Shown: positions 54,264 through 63,236, counted from the first letter of the stretch. The stretch: DNA of 64,000 bases from LMUY01 sp965199555 (GCA_965199555.1 CBDASJ010000006.1:558001-622000), one strand, 5' to 3'. Notes: a model not told the origin generated them from the sequence alone. Program-made: numbers and translations.

Positions 54264-54845
54264 ATGTCGGGTTACGTGACAGCCGGCCTGCCGGGCGGCG
54301 ACAGCCTTGTCGAAGGCCGGGCGTGCGGGTCTTGCACCGTATGCTGTACGGCCTTGAAGATCGACGAACCCGATTTCAAGAAGCTATCCGGGGTGACGTG
54401 CAGCCACTGCGTCAATGGCGTCGGCTGTTCGATCTACGACCGCCGTCCCAACGTTTGCCAGGCCTGGCACTGCGGGTGGCGCCGCTATCCTTGGTTATCG
54501 GCCGAGATGTGGCCGCAGCAAAGCGGCATCCTGGTCCGCGTGCGCCGGGTGCCCGACGGTGCGCCGCCGGGCACCAAGCCCGGGCTGACGTTCCAGGTGC
54601 TCACGTCGCAACTGGCGCTGTATGAGACGCGGGTGTGGAACGCGGTCGGGACGGCGATCTTGAACGCGATCCCCACCTATTTGGGCGTCTCGGCGCCGGC
54701 GGGATTTGAAGGACGGTTGGTTTACCTGAACGACATATTGGAAGACGCCTTGCGGCGATCCGACGGTGCTGAAATCAAGCGGCAATTGCGCCGCGCATAC
54801 GTCACGGGTCGAACTGCGCCCAAGTCGAAATCAACCTTCACGTAG
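54264..54845 (+). CDS. YkgJ-family cysteine cluster protein
   Basis: A 193-residue protein with the zinc- or iron-chelating CxxCxxCC-type cluster. CGSCTVCCTAL lies at about residues 24-34, then CSHCVNGVGCSIYDRRPNVC and WHCGW (about 48-76). The remaining C-terminal half is a short alpha/beta region without catalytic motif. The family is widespread and poorly understood, with proposed metal binding. ATG 54264 is preceded by GGGAGG. It is convergent with the Rrf2 gene, 12 bp between stops. Confidence 0.85.
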   Translation: MSGYVTAGLPGGDSLVEGRACGSCTVCCTALKIDEPDFKKLSGVTCSHCVNGVGCSIYDRRPNVCQAWHCGWRRYPWLSAEMWPQQSGILVRVRRVPDGAPPGTKPGLTFQVLTSQLALYETRVWNAVGTAILNAIPTYLGVSAPAGFEGRLVYLNDILEDALRRSDGAEIKRQLRRAYVTGRTAPKSKSTFT

Positions 54846-54857
54846 CCGATATCGTCT

Positions 54858-55283
54858 TTAAACGACGGGCTCGGCCACCCCATGGAGGAGGTCGGCCAAG
54901 GTTGTCCGAGCCAGCGCCCGCTCCAATTCGCGTTCGGCAGTGCCGAATGCCTCCCCCAGCACAGCGTGCACGCGACACCCGACGGGGCAAGCCGGATCGG
55001 GGTTGGCGTGCAACGGAAGCAGCGGCCGCGCGGTATCCGAATGCACCGCGCGCCACACATCCTGCAGGGTGATACCGGACGCCGCCCGCGTCAGCTCCGC
55101 CCCGCCAGGCCCGCGCCGCACCCGCACGAGACCGGCCCGGGCAAGCTGGCCCGTGATGCGCCGGACGACCACCGGGTTGGTGTTGATGCTGGTCGCGAGC
55201 CGCTGGCTGGTGGATGGCTCGCCCCTTTCGGCGGCGACCATCAACAGGATATGGGCGGCAACGGCGAACCGCGTTGGAACCAT
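54858..55283 (-). CDS. Rrf2-family transcriptional regulator
   Basis: A 141-residue regulator with an N-terminal winged HTH (about 1-75): MVPTRFAVAAHILLMVAAER, then STSQRLATSINTNPVVVRRI and LVRVRRGPGGAELTR. A C-terminal dimerisation helix follows. The usual three cysteines for an Fe-S cluster are reduced to a CPVGC pair (about 94-98), so it may sense thiols or act without a cluster, like YwnA-type Rrf2 proteins. It is divergent from mmcB with 73 bp between starts. ATG 55283 is used; a TTG at 55301 would add six residues. Confidence 0.88.
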   Translation of the reverse strand: MVPTRFAVAAHILLMVAAERGEPSTSQRLATSINTNPVVVRRITGQLARAGLVRVRRGPGGAELTRAASGITLQDVWRAVHSDTARPLLPLHANPDPACPVGCRVHAVLGEAFGTAERELERALARTTLADLLHGVAEPVV

Positions 55284-55356
55284 CTTACCACAATGCACCA
55301 ACGCCCCAGCGGTTCCGCAGATTCCCTTTTCGTTCGTTCTTGGCTATCAAGCCGTG

Positions 55357-55824
55357 ATGGAGCCGAGCTTCCCCGAACGTCAACTCGCCATACGCCGTGC
55401 CACTGCCGCCCTGTGCCAGTTGCTGGCCTGGGTGTCCTTGCATGAAGTGCCGCTACCGAACGGGCGGCGGGCGGATTTGCTGGCGCTGCGGCCGGACGGC
55501 GGCTTCGTTTGCATCGAGGTGAAGTCCGGCGTGCGCGACTTCCTGTCCGACGGGAAATGGCCGGACTACCGCGAGTTCTGTGACGCCCTCTACTTCGCCG
55601 TGGACGACGCGTTCCCAACCGAGCTGATCCCGGACGACACTGGGCTGATCGTCGCCTGCGGGCGGGAAGCCGAACTGGTGCGGCCAGCCCCGCCACACGC
55701 CCTGGCCGCGGCGCGGCGGCGCGCGCTGACGCACAGGTTCGCCTCCCTCGCGGCCACCCGGCTGGCCGCGCTGGAGGACCCGATGATCACGGCCTCGCTG
55801 CGATCGGCCTTGCGGTCGGAGTGA
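55357..55824 (+). CDS. mmcB: MmcB-family DNA repair protein
   Basis: A 155-residue protein with a PD-(D/E)XK nuclease-like core: LPNGRRADLLALRPDGGFVC, IEVKSGVRDFLSDGKWPDY (the D and ExK residues of the fold) and YFAVDDAFPTELIPDDTGLI. MmcB in Caulobacter is a LexA-controlled DNA-damage protein, and the role here is assumed similar. Its last 38 bp overlap the convergent Rieske oxygenase gene. ATG 55357 immediately precedes the first conserved helix. Confidence 0.85.
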   Translation: MEPSFPERQLAIRRATAALCQLLAWVSLHEVPLPNGRRADLLALRPDGGFVCIEVKSGVRDFLSDGKWPDYREFCDALYFAVDDAFPTELIPDDTGLIVACGREAELVRPAPPHALAAARRRALTHRFASLAATRLAALEDPMITASLRSALRSE

Positions 55825-56869
55825 TGGGCAGGCCGTTGGCGGCCAGCAGCGCCCGCAGGTCGCGGATCGGCGGAAACACTTCCTGGTTCCAGTCGCTGCC
55901 CTGGGAGTCGTGGGCGCGCTGCTCCATTTCCACGATCTCGCGGTCCTCGCGGAAGATGCGCTCCGTGAACCACACCAGCAGCGGCCAGGCGGCGTCCAGC
56001 AGCCCGGGTATCTTCGGCCGCCGCACCGACAGCAGGCCGAACGTGCGGTTGACCCGCTGCTCCGCATCCACCGGCGTATAGCAGATCCACAGATGCATCA
56101 CCGGCTCGTCGCCGGAGGTCCAGATCCGCAGCGTCTGGTAGGGGTAGTCGGTGCGGATGGTCATCAGGTCCTTGTGGACGTTCGACACGCCGCGGCGGCT
56201 GCCCAGGATGGCGGCCTCGCCGAGCGGCTGCTTGCCGCCCGTCCGGGCGAAGCTGTAGTCGATCTCCAGCCAGGTCTCGCCCACCCGGCGCCCCAGGTAG
56301 CGCGGCGCGATCTGCCCCATCTGGCGGCGGTGCAGGAACTGATGGTTCATGTCCATCAGGTTCTCGTGCATGAAGGTGTAGTGGCAACTGACGCGCTTGC
56401 CGAAGCGCCGGGTCTTGAACGCCGGGTCGGCCGCGGCGCCCAGCGGCGGCAGGTCGGTGGCGGCGGCCGGATCGCCGGGCCAGATCAGGATCAACCCGTC
56501 CTGCTCCCGGCACGGGTATGCGCGCACCCCGTTGGGCAGCTTGCCTTTGCCGAGATAGGGCACGTCGACGCACTTGCCGGACGCGTCGTAGGTCCAGCCA
56601 TGATAGCCGCAGCGCACCGCGCAGCCCGACACCACACCCTTGGACAGCGGCACCTGGCGGTGGGCGCAGCGATCTTCCAGGGCAAACACCGGGCCATCCT
56701 TCGGACGGACCAGCACTACCGGGTCGCCGGCGAAATGCGTCGCATAGGTCTTGCCAACGGCGACCTCCCGCGACCAGGCGAGCGGATACCAGTGGTCCGG
56801 GTGCGAGCCAACCCGGCGCAGGTCGCAGGGCGGTTGGTCTCGCAGGATGAAATCGGGCACGTCGGGCAT
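55787..56869 (-). CDS. Rieske-type aromatic ring-hydroxylating oxygenase, alpha subunit-like
   Basis: A 360-residue non-heme iron oxygenase. The Rieske [2Fe-2S] ligands are in CAHRQVPLSKGVVSGC and CGYHGWTYDASGKC (C-x-H...C-x2-H, about 66-90). The mononuclear iron site is in FMHENLMDMNHQFLHRRQMG (two His) with a downstream acidic ligand. It resembles single-component-alpha oxygenases such as vanillate/phenoxybenzoate-type monooxygenases; a separate reductase is required and not encoded nearby. ATG 56869 with GTGGAGG. Substrate unknown. Confidence 0.88.
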   Translation of the reverse strand: MPDVPDFILRDQPPCDLRRVGSHPDHWYPLAWSREVAVGKTYATHFAGDPVVLVRPKDGPVFALEDRCAHRQVPLSKGVVSGCAVRCGYHGWTYDASGKCVDVPYLGKGKLPNGVRAYPCREQDGLILIWPGDPAAATDLPPLGAAADPAFKTRRFGKRVSCHYTFMHENLMDMNHQFLHRRQMGQIAPRYLGRRVGETWLEIDYSFARTGGKQPLGEAAILGSRRGVSNVHKDLMTIRTDYPYQTLRIWTSGDEPVMHLWICYTPVDAEQRVNRTFGLLSVRRPKIPGLLDAAWPLLVWFTERIFREDREIVEMEQRAHDSQGSDWNQEVFPPIRDLRALLAANGLPITPTARPIAARP

Positions 56870-56958
56870 GCGGCCTCCACGGGACACGCCCGGCTTTAGG
56901 GGCTGCGCGGCGGCGGCGTCAAACCCTCCTGGCCAGGTTTCGTGTAACAGCGCGGCGG

Positions 56959-58443
56959 TCAGGCGCCGCGCAAACGCTCCACCGTCGCGGAGGTGGAATG
57001 ACCCGGCAGCAGCTCCGCCAGCATGACCTTGCCGCCATAGCCCTGCACGAAATCGGCGCCCACCACTGTGCCGATGGTGTAGTCCGCACCCTTCATCAGC
57101 ATGTCCGGCCGGATCAGCCGCAACGTCTCCTCCGGCGTGTCCTCGTCATACACGCACACCAGGTCCACGGCGGCGACGCTGCCCAGCACGGCGGCCCGCG
57201 CGGCTTCCGACTGCACCGGCCGGGCCGGACCCTTCAGCCGTCCGACGCTGGCATCGGAGTTGAGGCCCACCACCAGGCGGTCGCAGGCGCTGCGGGCCTG
57301 TTCCAGCAGGTGGACGTGGCCGGGATGCAGCAGGTCGAAGCAGCCATTGGTGAAGCCTATGCGCCAGCCGCGTTGGCGCCAGCGCTCCGCCTGCTCCACC
57401 GCCTGTTCCCGCGTCACCACCTTGCGCAGCGCGCTGCCCTGGGGCGACAAGGCGGCCAGCATGTCGCTTTCGTTGGCGACGGCAGTACCGATCTTGCCCA
57501 CCACGATGCCGGCGGCGATGTTGGACAGGCGAACCGCGACCGGCAGCTCGTGCCCGGCGGCCAACCCGGCCGCCAGCGTCGCCACCACCGTGTCCCCGGC
57601 GCCGGACACGTCGAACACCTCGGCGGCTTCGGCGGGGAAATGGTGCGGGGCGCCCTCGCCCACCAGCGTCATGCCATCCTGCGCCCGGGTCACCACCACG
57701 GCGCCGAAGCCGTGCTGCGCCCGCAACGCTTGCGCCGCGTGCACCACGGCGGCGTCGGTGTCCACGGCCAGCCCGGTCGCCTCCGCCAGGGCGCGCCGGT
57801 TCGGCGTGATGACGTCCGCACCGGCATAGCGTGCGTAATCGCTGCCCTTCGGGTCCACCACCACGCGCCGGTTCGCCGTTCGCGCCGCGGCAATGATGCG
57901 TGCGGCAACGTCGCCGGACAGCACCCCCTTGTTGTAGTCCGACAGCACCGTCACCGTGGTCGCGGTCAGCGCATCCTGGGTGATCCGCAGCAACCGCTCG
58001 GCCAGCTTCGGGTGGATGGGGGCGGCGATCTCGTGGTCGGCGCGGAGCAGTTGCTGCCCTTGGGCAAGGTAGCGGGTTTTCGTTGTCGTGGTGCGGCCGC
58101 TTTGCACGAGCAGCCACGGCTCGACGTTCGGCTGGCCGCCGATCAACCCCGTCAGGTCCGACCCGGCCTGGTCGTCGCCCACCACCGACACGAAGGCGAC
58201 GGCGGCACCCAAGGCCGTGAGGTTGCGCACCACGTTGCCGGCGCCGCCAGGCATCACCACGTCTCGCTCCACCGACAGGATCGGGATCGGCGCTTCCGGG
58301 GAAATGCGGTCGACCACGCCGTAGACGAAGCGGTCGAGCATGGCGTCGCCCACGACAAGGACGCTGGCACGGGCAAGCCGGCGAATGGCGTCCGTCAGGT
58401 CGGCCGTTTCGGCGGAGCCTGCCGCGCGCGCTGTGGGAACCAT
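56959..58443 (-). CDS. hldE: Bifunctional D-glycero-beta-D-manno-heptose-7-phosphate kinase / 1-phosphate adenylyltransferase HldE
   Basis: A 494-residue enzyme making ADP-heptose for the LPS inner core. The N-terminal PfkB/ribokinase domain (about 20-330) has VVGDAMLDRFVYG, MPGGAGNVVRNLTALGA and the catalytic base in VFDVSGAGDTVVATLAAGLA. The C-terminal nucleotidyltransferase (about 355-494) has IGFTNGCFDLLHPGHVHLLE (HxGH) and LVVGLNSDASVGRLKG. Both catalytic halves look intact. Start ATG 58443; it is divergent from the glycine-zipper lipoprotein gene. Confidence 0.96.
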   Translation of the reverse strand: MVPTARAAGSAETADLTDAIRRLARASVLVVGDAMLDRFVYGVVDRISPEAPIPILSVERDVVMPGGAGNVVRNLTALGAAVAFVSVVGDDQAGSDLTGLIGGQPNVEPWLLVQSGRTTTTKTRYLAQGQQLLRADHEIAAPIHPKLAERLLRITQDALTATTVTVLSDYNKGVLSGDVAARIIAAARTANRRVVVDPKGSDYARYAGADVITPNRRALAEATGLAVDTDAAVVHAAQALRAQHGFGAVVVTRAQDGMTLVGEGAPHHFPAEAAEVFDVSGAGDTVVATLAAGLAAGHELPVAVRLSNIAAGIVVGKIGTAVANESDMLAALSPQGSALRKVVTREQAVEQAERWRQRGWRIGFTNGCFDLLHPGHVHLLEQARSACDRLVVGLNSDASVGRLKGPARPVQSEAARAAVLGSVAAVDLVCVYDEDTPEETLRLIRPDMLMKGADYTIGTVVGADFVQGYGGKVMLAELLPGHSTSATVERLRGA

Positions 58444-58606
58444 CCTGGTGTCGCTACATAACCGTGCCTGCCTTGGCAAGCATAACGCCGGTTCGGTGCC
58501 GAAAGACGGCAGGATCGGTGCGTGCGGGATGGCCGGCGGTGCAGCTTTGCCATAGTTTGGCACAAAGGCCGGGTTATGCTCCGGCCCCTCAGGAATGGAG
58601 CCTTCG

Positions 58607-58948
58607 ATGCATCCCCGCTCACGAAATCGCCTCGCTGGAATGACCCTGCTGCTGGCCGGGCTCGCCGGCTGCACCAACCCGTATGACCCTGGCCAGCGCG
58701 CGGTGGGCGGCGGGCTGCTGGGGGCGGGGACCGGGGCGGCAATCGGTGCCCTGGCCGGCGGCGGCCGCGGCGCCGCCATCGGCGCGCTGGCGGGTGGCAC
58801 GCTGGGTGCCGTCGGCGGGGCGGCCACCACGCCGCAAGGCCCGGCTGGCGGCTATTACGCCGAACCTGCGCCGGTCTACGCGCCGCAGCCGGGCTATTAC
58901 GCAGCCCCTCCGCCACGCTATTACGGCGGCCCGGCATACGGCTACTGA
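58607..58948 (+). CDS. Glycine-zipper outer-membrane lipoprotein
   Basis: A 113-residue protein. The signal peptide has lipobox LLAGLAGC (Cys about residue 22). The mature part has a hydrophobic glycine-zipper region (about 36-75, repeated GAxxGxLAGG, a membrane-inserting motif seen in SlyB/Rick_17kDa-like proteins), then a Pro/Tyr/Gly-rich tail (YYAEPAPVYAPQPGYYAAPP). Probably anchored in the outer membrane with structural or envelope-stress role. RBS is AGGAATGGAG upstream of ATG 58607. Confidence 0.88.
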   Translation: MHPRSRNRLAGMTLLLAGLAGCTNPYDPGQRAVGGGLLGAGTGAAIGALAGGGRGAAIGALAGGTLGAVGGAATTPQGPAGGYYAEPAPVYAPQPGYYAAPPPRYYGGPAYGY

Positions 58949-59074
58949 GCCGCGGCAAGGCGACCTGCCGGTTGCCTTGACCCTCCGTTCGCTTTCGGTC
59001 AGACACGCGGCGCTCCGCATCCGGCGGGCGCCGGCGCTGCCGTGTTCCAATCGCGACAAGCGGAGAGTAAGTCC

Positions 59075-60262
59075 ATGCGCGACAAAGGCGAATATCTTTT
59101 CACGTCGGAGTCGGTCTCCGAAGGTCATCCGGACAAGGTCGCGGACCGCCTGAGCGACACCGTGCTGGACGCCTTCCTGACGGCCGACCCATACGCCCGC
59201 GTCGCCTGCGAAACCCTGGTGACCACCAACCGCATCGTGTTGGCTGGCGAAGTTCGTGGGCCGGACACCATTACGCCGGAATACCTGTCTCATCTGTGCC
59301 GGATGGCGGTGCACGACATCGGCTATGACCAGGAAGGGTTCTCCTGGCGGAATGCCAAGATCGAGTGCCACCTGCACGCGCAAAGCGCCGACATCGCGGT
59401 CGGCGTGGACAGCGCCGGCAACAAGGACGAGGGCGCCGGCGACCAAGGCATCATGTTCGGCTACGCCTGCACGGAAACCGAGGCGCTGATGCCGGCGCCG
59501 ATCTACTACTCGCACCTGATCCTGCGCCGCATGTCGGAGCTTCGCCGCAACAAGGACGTGTCGGTCGCCGGGCTGCAGCCGGACGCCAAAAGCCAGGTGA
59601 CGCTGCGCTACGTGGATGGCAAGCCGGTGGGCGCCACGAGTGTGGTCGTGTCCACGCAGCACGATGCCGGCATGGACCAGCCGGCGATCAAGCGCATGCT
59701 GATGCCGTTGATCGAGACCACCCTGCCGAAAGGCTGGATGCCGCCCGAGAAGGAAATCTACATCAACCCGACCGGCACCTTCGTGATCGGCGGTCCGGAT
59801 GGCGATTGCGGGCTGACCGGCCGCAAGATCATCGTCGACACCTATGGCGGCGCGTCCCCGCATGGCGGCGGCGCATTCAGCGGCAAGGACCCGACCAAGG
59901 TCGACCGCTCGGCCGCCTATGTTTGCCGTTACCTGGCGAAGAACGTGGTCGCCGCCGGGCTGGCCGAGAAATGCACCATCCAGATCAGCTATGCGATCGG
60001 CGTGTCGCACCCGCTCTCGGTCTACGTCGATCTGGGCGGCACCGGCCGCGATGTGGAGGAAGGCAAGCTGGAGCGCACGCTGCGCGAACTGGTGAACCTG
60101 ACGCCGCGCGGCATCCGCGAGCATCTGCACCTGAACCGGCCGATCTACGCCGTCACCAGCGCCTACGGCCATTTCGGCCGCACGCCGGACCCGGAGCTGG
60201 GCACCTTCACTTGGGAAAAGACCGACCTGGTTCCGGAGCTGAAGAGCGCCTTCGGACGCTAG
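59075..60262 (+). CDS. metK: S-adenosylmethionine synthetase MetK
   Basis: A 395-residue enzyme making SAM from methionine and ATP. Signature motifs are LFTSESVSEGHPDKVADRLS, GAGDQGIMFGYACTETEALM and HGGGAFSGKDPTKVDRSAAY. The end, FTWEKTDLVPELKSAFG, matches the family. ATG 59075 with GGAGAG is used; the frame opens earlier without homology. The 126 bp upstream were inspected for known SAM-riboswitch cores and none was recognised. It is followed directly by trmB. Confidence 0.96.
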   Translation: MRDKGEYLFTSESVSEGHPDKVADRLSDTVLDAFLTADPYARVACETLVTTNRIVLAGEVRGPDTITPEYLSHLCRMAVHDIGYDQEGFSWRNAKIECHLHAQSADIAVGVDSAGNKDEGAGDQGIMFGYACTETEALMPAPIYYSHLILRRMSELRRNKDVSVAGLQPDAKSQVTLRYVDGKPVGATSVVVSTQHDAGMDQPAIKRMLMPLIETTLPKGWMPPEKEIYINPTGTFVIGGPDGDCGLTGRKIIVDTYGGASPHGGGAFSGKDPTKVDRSAAYVCRYLAKNVVAAGLAEKCTIQISYAIGVSHPLSVYVDLGGTGRDVEEGKLERTLRELVNLTPRGIREHLHLNRPIYAVTSAYGHFGRTPDPELGTFTWEKTDLVPELKSAFGR

Positions 60263-60320
60263 CATCGCCGCGGCCAAACCCGCAGCGGAACGGCTCTACG
60301 GCCGCACCCGCGGCAACACG

Positions 60321-60977
60321 TTGCGCCAACGGCAGCGTCTGCTTCTGGACGCGACGCTGCCGCGGCTGCGGCTGGATCCGCAGCACGCCGGTGACCCGGC
60401 CGCCGCGTTCCCCGTCCCGCACGCGGAGCTGTGGCTGGAGGTCGGCTTCGGCGGCGGGGAGCATGCCCGCGCGCAAATCGCTGCGAACCCGCAGGCCGGC
60501 CTGATCGCGGCCGAGGTTTACGCGAACGGCATCTGCTCCCTGCTGTCCGCCCTGGTGCCGGAACACGGGGAAGCCACGGCAGCGCTGCCGCCCAACCTCC
60601 TGGTATGGGACGACGACGCGCGCCTGCTGCTGCGACAGATGCCGGCTGCCGCGCTTTCCCGGCTGTTCCTGATGTTCCCCGACCCGTGGCCGAAGGTGCG
60701 GCACGCCAAACGCCGGTTCGTTCACCCGGACAACGTGGCACTGGTTGCCCGGGCAATGCGGCCCGGCGGAGAATGGCGCATCGCCTCCGATGACCCGACC
60801 TACCAGGCGTGGACGGCAACCGTGCTGGCCGGGCAGCAATGGTTCACCGTCCCGGCCCCGGCAACCGAGCGTCCGCAGGGCTGGCCGCCCACCCGCTACG
60901 AGGAAAAGGCCCGCCGGGCGGGTCGCACGCCGCTTTGGTGGATCGCGACGCGCACGGCGTCGCCGGCTAGAGCGTAG
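60321..60977 (+). CDS. trmB: tRNA (guanine-N7-)-methyltransferase TrmB
   Basis: Methylates G46 of tRNA. Shown by WLEVGFGGGEHARAQIAANP (SAM site), LIAAEVYANGICSLL, LFLMFPDPWPKVRHAKRRFV (catalytic signature) and a C-terminal TRYEEKARRAGRTPLWW. The start is problematic. Conserved N-terminal residues (RLYGRTRGNTLRQRQRLLL) begin upstream of the TTG at 60321, and between the in-frame stop at 60240 and that TTG there is no ATG, GTG or TTG. An ATC at 60264, two bases after the metK stop, is the only start-like codon, so a rare initiation codon or a base error is likely. The 3' end overlaps the convergent lyase gene by 82 bp. Confidence 0.88.
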   Translation: MRQRQRLLLDATLPRLRLDPQHAGDPAAAFPVPHAELWLEVGFGGGEHARAQIAANPQAGLIAAEVYANGICSLLSALVPEHGEATAALPPNLLVWDDDARLLLRQMPAAALSRLFLMFPDPWPKVRHAKRRFVHPDNVALVARAMRPGGEWRIASDDPTYQAWTATVLAGQQWFTVPAPATERPQGWPPTRYEEKARRAGRTPLWWIATRTASPARA

Positions 60978-61894
60978 GCAGCCTTGGCGAGCGTCACGCC
61001 GCAAGCGTCGAAGGTCGCGAACAAGCGGGCCTTCGCCTCCGCGGTCAGCTCCATGTGCGGCGGCCGCATGTGGTTCCACGCCTCGTCGCCGGTGTGGCGG
61101 GCGACCAGCGCCTTCAGCCCCGGGATCAGCGCCGCCGACGTGACGGCTTGGCGGATCGCCGACAGCGTCACTTGCGCCTGCTTGCCGACGTCGGTTGCCC
61201 AGTTCGCGTAAACCCGCGCGTTCCAGGCGCTGCCGACATTGGACGCCGCGGTGATGCAGCCGGCCCCGCCGGCATTCAGCAGATCGTGCAGGGCACCGTC
61301 ATCGCCGGCATAGACCTCGAACCCGTCCTTGGCGAAATGGTCGACATAGGATTTGGTGTTGGCGAAATCGCCGCTGCTGTCCTTGATGCCCTTCACCGTG
61401 CCCGGGTAGGCCTTCAGCAGCCGCGCGATGAACGGCACCGTGAACGGCACGGCGGATTGCGCGGGGAAGTGGTACAGGTAGATTTTCGTCCCGGTGCCGA
61501 GCCGCTGGATCACCTCGGAAAAATACGCGAACAATCCGTCTTCACTGGGGTTCTTGTAGAAGAACGGCGGCAGGCACAGCACGCCGGGGCATCCCAGCTC
61601 TGCCGCCTTCTTTGCCAATAGCACCGTGTCAGTCAACGCCGGGGTGCCGACGCCGGGCAGCAGCCGCGTCGGCGGCAGGCCGCGGGCGACCAGGCCCTCC
61701 ATGACCTCGATGCGTTCGGACACGCCGAGGCTGTTGGCCTCGCCCGTGGTGCCCAGGATGCCGAGGCCGTTGCAGCCATTGGCCAGCAGCCACTTGCTGT
61801 GCGCGGCCATGCGGTCCAGGTCGACCGACAAATCCGCGCGCATGGCGGTCAACACCGCCGCGTTCACCCCGCCGTAGATCGCGTCCTTCATCAT
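60896..61894 (-). CDS. Dihydrodipicolinate synthase family lyase
   Basis: A 332-residue class I aldolase of the DapA/NAL superfamily. It has YGGVNAAVLTAMRADLSVDL, LGTTGEANSLG (substrate carboxylate loop, normally GTTGE), the catalytic Tyr in IYLYHFPAQS and Schiff-base Lys in TVKGIKDSSGDFANTK. The HFP in place of a Pro-Ala-rich stretch and the longer C-terminus suggest a catabolic aldolase or keto-acid lyase, not lysine biosynthesis. The C-terminal 25 residues overlap trmB on the opposite strand and are not conserved-looking. Start ATG 61894 or 61891. Confidence 0.87.
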   Translation of the reverse strand: MMKDAIYGGVNAAVLTAMRADLSVDLDRMAAHSKWLLANGCNGLGILGTTGEANSLGVSERIEVMEGLVARGLPPTRLLPGVGTPALTDTVLLAKKAAELGCPGVLCLPPFFYKNPSEDGLFAYFSEVIQRLGTGTKIYLYHFPAQSAVPFTVPFIARLLKAYPGTVKGIKDSSGDFANTKSYVDHFAKDGFEVYAGDDGALHDLLNAGGAGCITAASNVGSAWNARVYANWATDVGKQAQVTLSAIRQAVTSAALIPGLKALVARHTGDEAWNHMRPPHMELTAEAKARLFATFDACGVTLAKAAYALAGDAVRVAIHQSGVRPARRAFSS

Positions 61895-62008
61895 TGCCCT
61901 GCCCGCCTGTCCGGTGTGTTGCGGCAATAAACCCCGGATGGCGGTGCAGGGAAAGCGGGCGGCCACGGTTAACCTTTCGGCAACCCGGCCCCGGCAAGGT
62001 CGGTTGCG

Positions 62009-62485
62009 ATGTCAGATCCCAAGTCCGCCCCGGTCGCGACCCCCGCCACCAGCGTGTCCGGAACCGGACGCGCCAGCCATCATGGCCATCGACACGCCGC
62101 GACGGCCCATCACGCCGCCACGTTCCACAAGCACGTCGCGCACGCCTCCCACACCGCGACTGCCAGCCTGGCGGAGCCGTCGGCGGATGTCACCGAAGCG
62201 TTGAAAGCCGCGATGGACAAGGAAGGCGTCCCGAACACCTGGGAAGCCGGGCTGCACTTCATCATGCAGCGCGAATCCGGCGGCAAGGTCGGCGCGGCGA
62301 ACCACGTCGACACCGCCCGCGGCCTGTTCCAGCTTACCAAGGCCAGCTACCACCTGAACCCGCACGGCGTGCAGTCGTTCGGCAACGCCGTGGAGGAAGC
62401 GCAAGGCGGGATCCGCTACGTCGCGGAACGCTACCAGACCGCGGACAACGCCGTCGGCTTCTGGAAGAAGCACGGCTGGTATTAG
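62009..62485 (+). CDS. SLT-domain lytic transglycosylase-like protein with His-rich N-terminus
   Basis: A 158-residue protein. Residues about 60-158 form a short lysozyme-like SLT domain with the catalytic Glu in FIMQRESGGKVGAANHVD (about residue 89), ARGLFQLTKASYH and GIRYVAERYQTADNAVGFWK. Residues 24-48 contain ten histidines (HHGHRH, HH, HKH, H, H). No signal peptide or TM segment is visible, so export would need a special route or lysis. It starts with AAGG upstream of ATG 62009 and ends 1 bp before the convergent SDR gene. The role is unclear; cell-wall cleavage is expected. Confidence 0.8.
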   Translation: MSDPKSAPVATPATSVSGTGRASHHGHRHAATAHHAATFHKHVAHASHTATASLAEPSADVTEALKAAMDKEGVPNTWEAGLHFIMQRESGGKVGAANHVDTARGLFQLTKASYHLNPHGVQSFGNAVEEAQGGIRYVAERYQTADNAVGFWKKHGWY

Positions 62486-62486
62486 C

Positions 62487-63236
62487 TTACCGGCCGCCTG
62501 ACACCGTAAGCGTCGTCCCCGTCGTGTAGGACGCGGCCGGGGACATCAGCCAGGCCACCGCCTCGGCAACCTCCTCTGCCCGGCCAACGCGGCCGGCCGG
62601 GATGCTCGATGCGAAGCGCGCTTGCCGTTCCGCCGAGTTCATCTCGGTGTCGATCAGCCCGGGCGCGACCGCGTTGACGCGGATGCCTTCCCCGGCCACC
62701 TCGCGGGCCAGCCCGACAGTGAAGCTGTCGATCGCCCCTTTGGTGGCGGCGTAATGCACCAGCTCGCCAGGCCCGCCCAACCGAGCCGCCACCGACCCCA
62801 TGTTGACGATGGCGCCGCCCGTGCCGCCATGCCGGGTGGACAGCACCCGCACCGCTTCCCGGGCGCAGAGCAGGCTGCCCACGACGTTGACGGCCAGCAC
62901 CCGCGCCAGGTTCTCCGCCGTCAGCCCGTCCAACCGGGAACTGCCGCCCAGGATGCCGGCATTGTTCACCAGCCCGGCGAGCGGGCCGAGCTGCGCCTGC
63001 GCCCCGGCGAACAAGCGCGCCACCTCCGCCTCGACCGACACGTCCCCGGCGAACGCCGCCGCCCGGCCGTCCGCAGCCGTGACTTCTGCCACGACGGAAT
63101 CGGCCAGACCGCGGTTGGCGGCGTAGTTCACCGCCACTGCGAAACCGTCCGCGGCAAGCCGACGGCAGATGGCGGCGCCGATGCCGCGGCTGCCGCCGGT
63201 GACGATCACCAGACCTTTTGCTCCGTTGGTTGCCAT
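62487..63236 (-). CDS. SDR-family oxidoreductase (FabG-like)
   Basis: A 249-residue classical short-chain dehydrogenase. NAD(P) loop VTGGSRGIGAAICRRLA (about 13-29), NNAGILGG, catalytic Ser in VNMGSVAARLG, Tyr/Lys in YAATKGAIDSF, and VNAVAPGLIDTEM are all intact. Substrate unknown; FabG-like ketoreductase activity is one option. It lies 5 bp downstream of the GST gene on the same strand, suggesting a shared operon with it and possibly with the enoyl-CoA hydratase-like gene. Confidence 0.92.
   Translation of the reverse strand: MATNGAKGLVIVTGGSRGIGAAICRRLAADGFAVAVNYAANRGLADSVVAEVTAADGRAAAFAGDVSVEAEVARLFAGAQAQLGPLAGLVNNAGILGGSSRLDGLTAENLARVLAVNVVGSLLCAREAVRVLSTRHGGTGGAIVNMGSVAARLGGPGELVHYAATKGAIDSFTVGLAREVAGEGIRVNAVAPGLIDTEMNSAERQARFASSIPAGRVGRAEEVAEAVAWLMSPAASYTTGTTLTVSGGR

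Noticed and set aside
58949..59074. Possible SAM-responsive riboswitch before metK
   Set aside because: I looked for conserved SAM-riboswitch cores and could not match any; the region is short and GC-rich without a clear pseudoknot.
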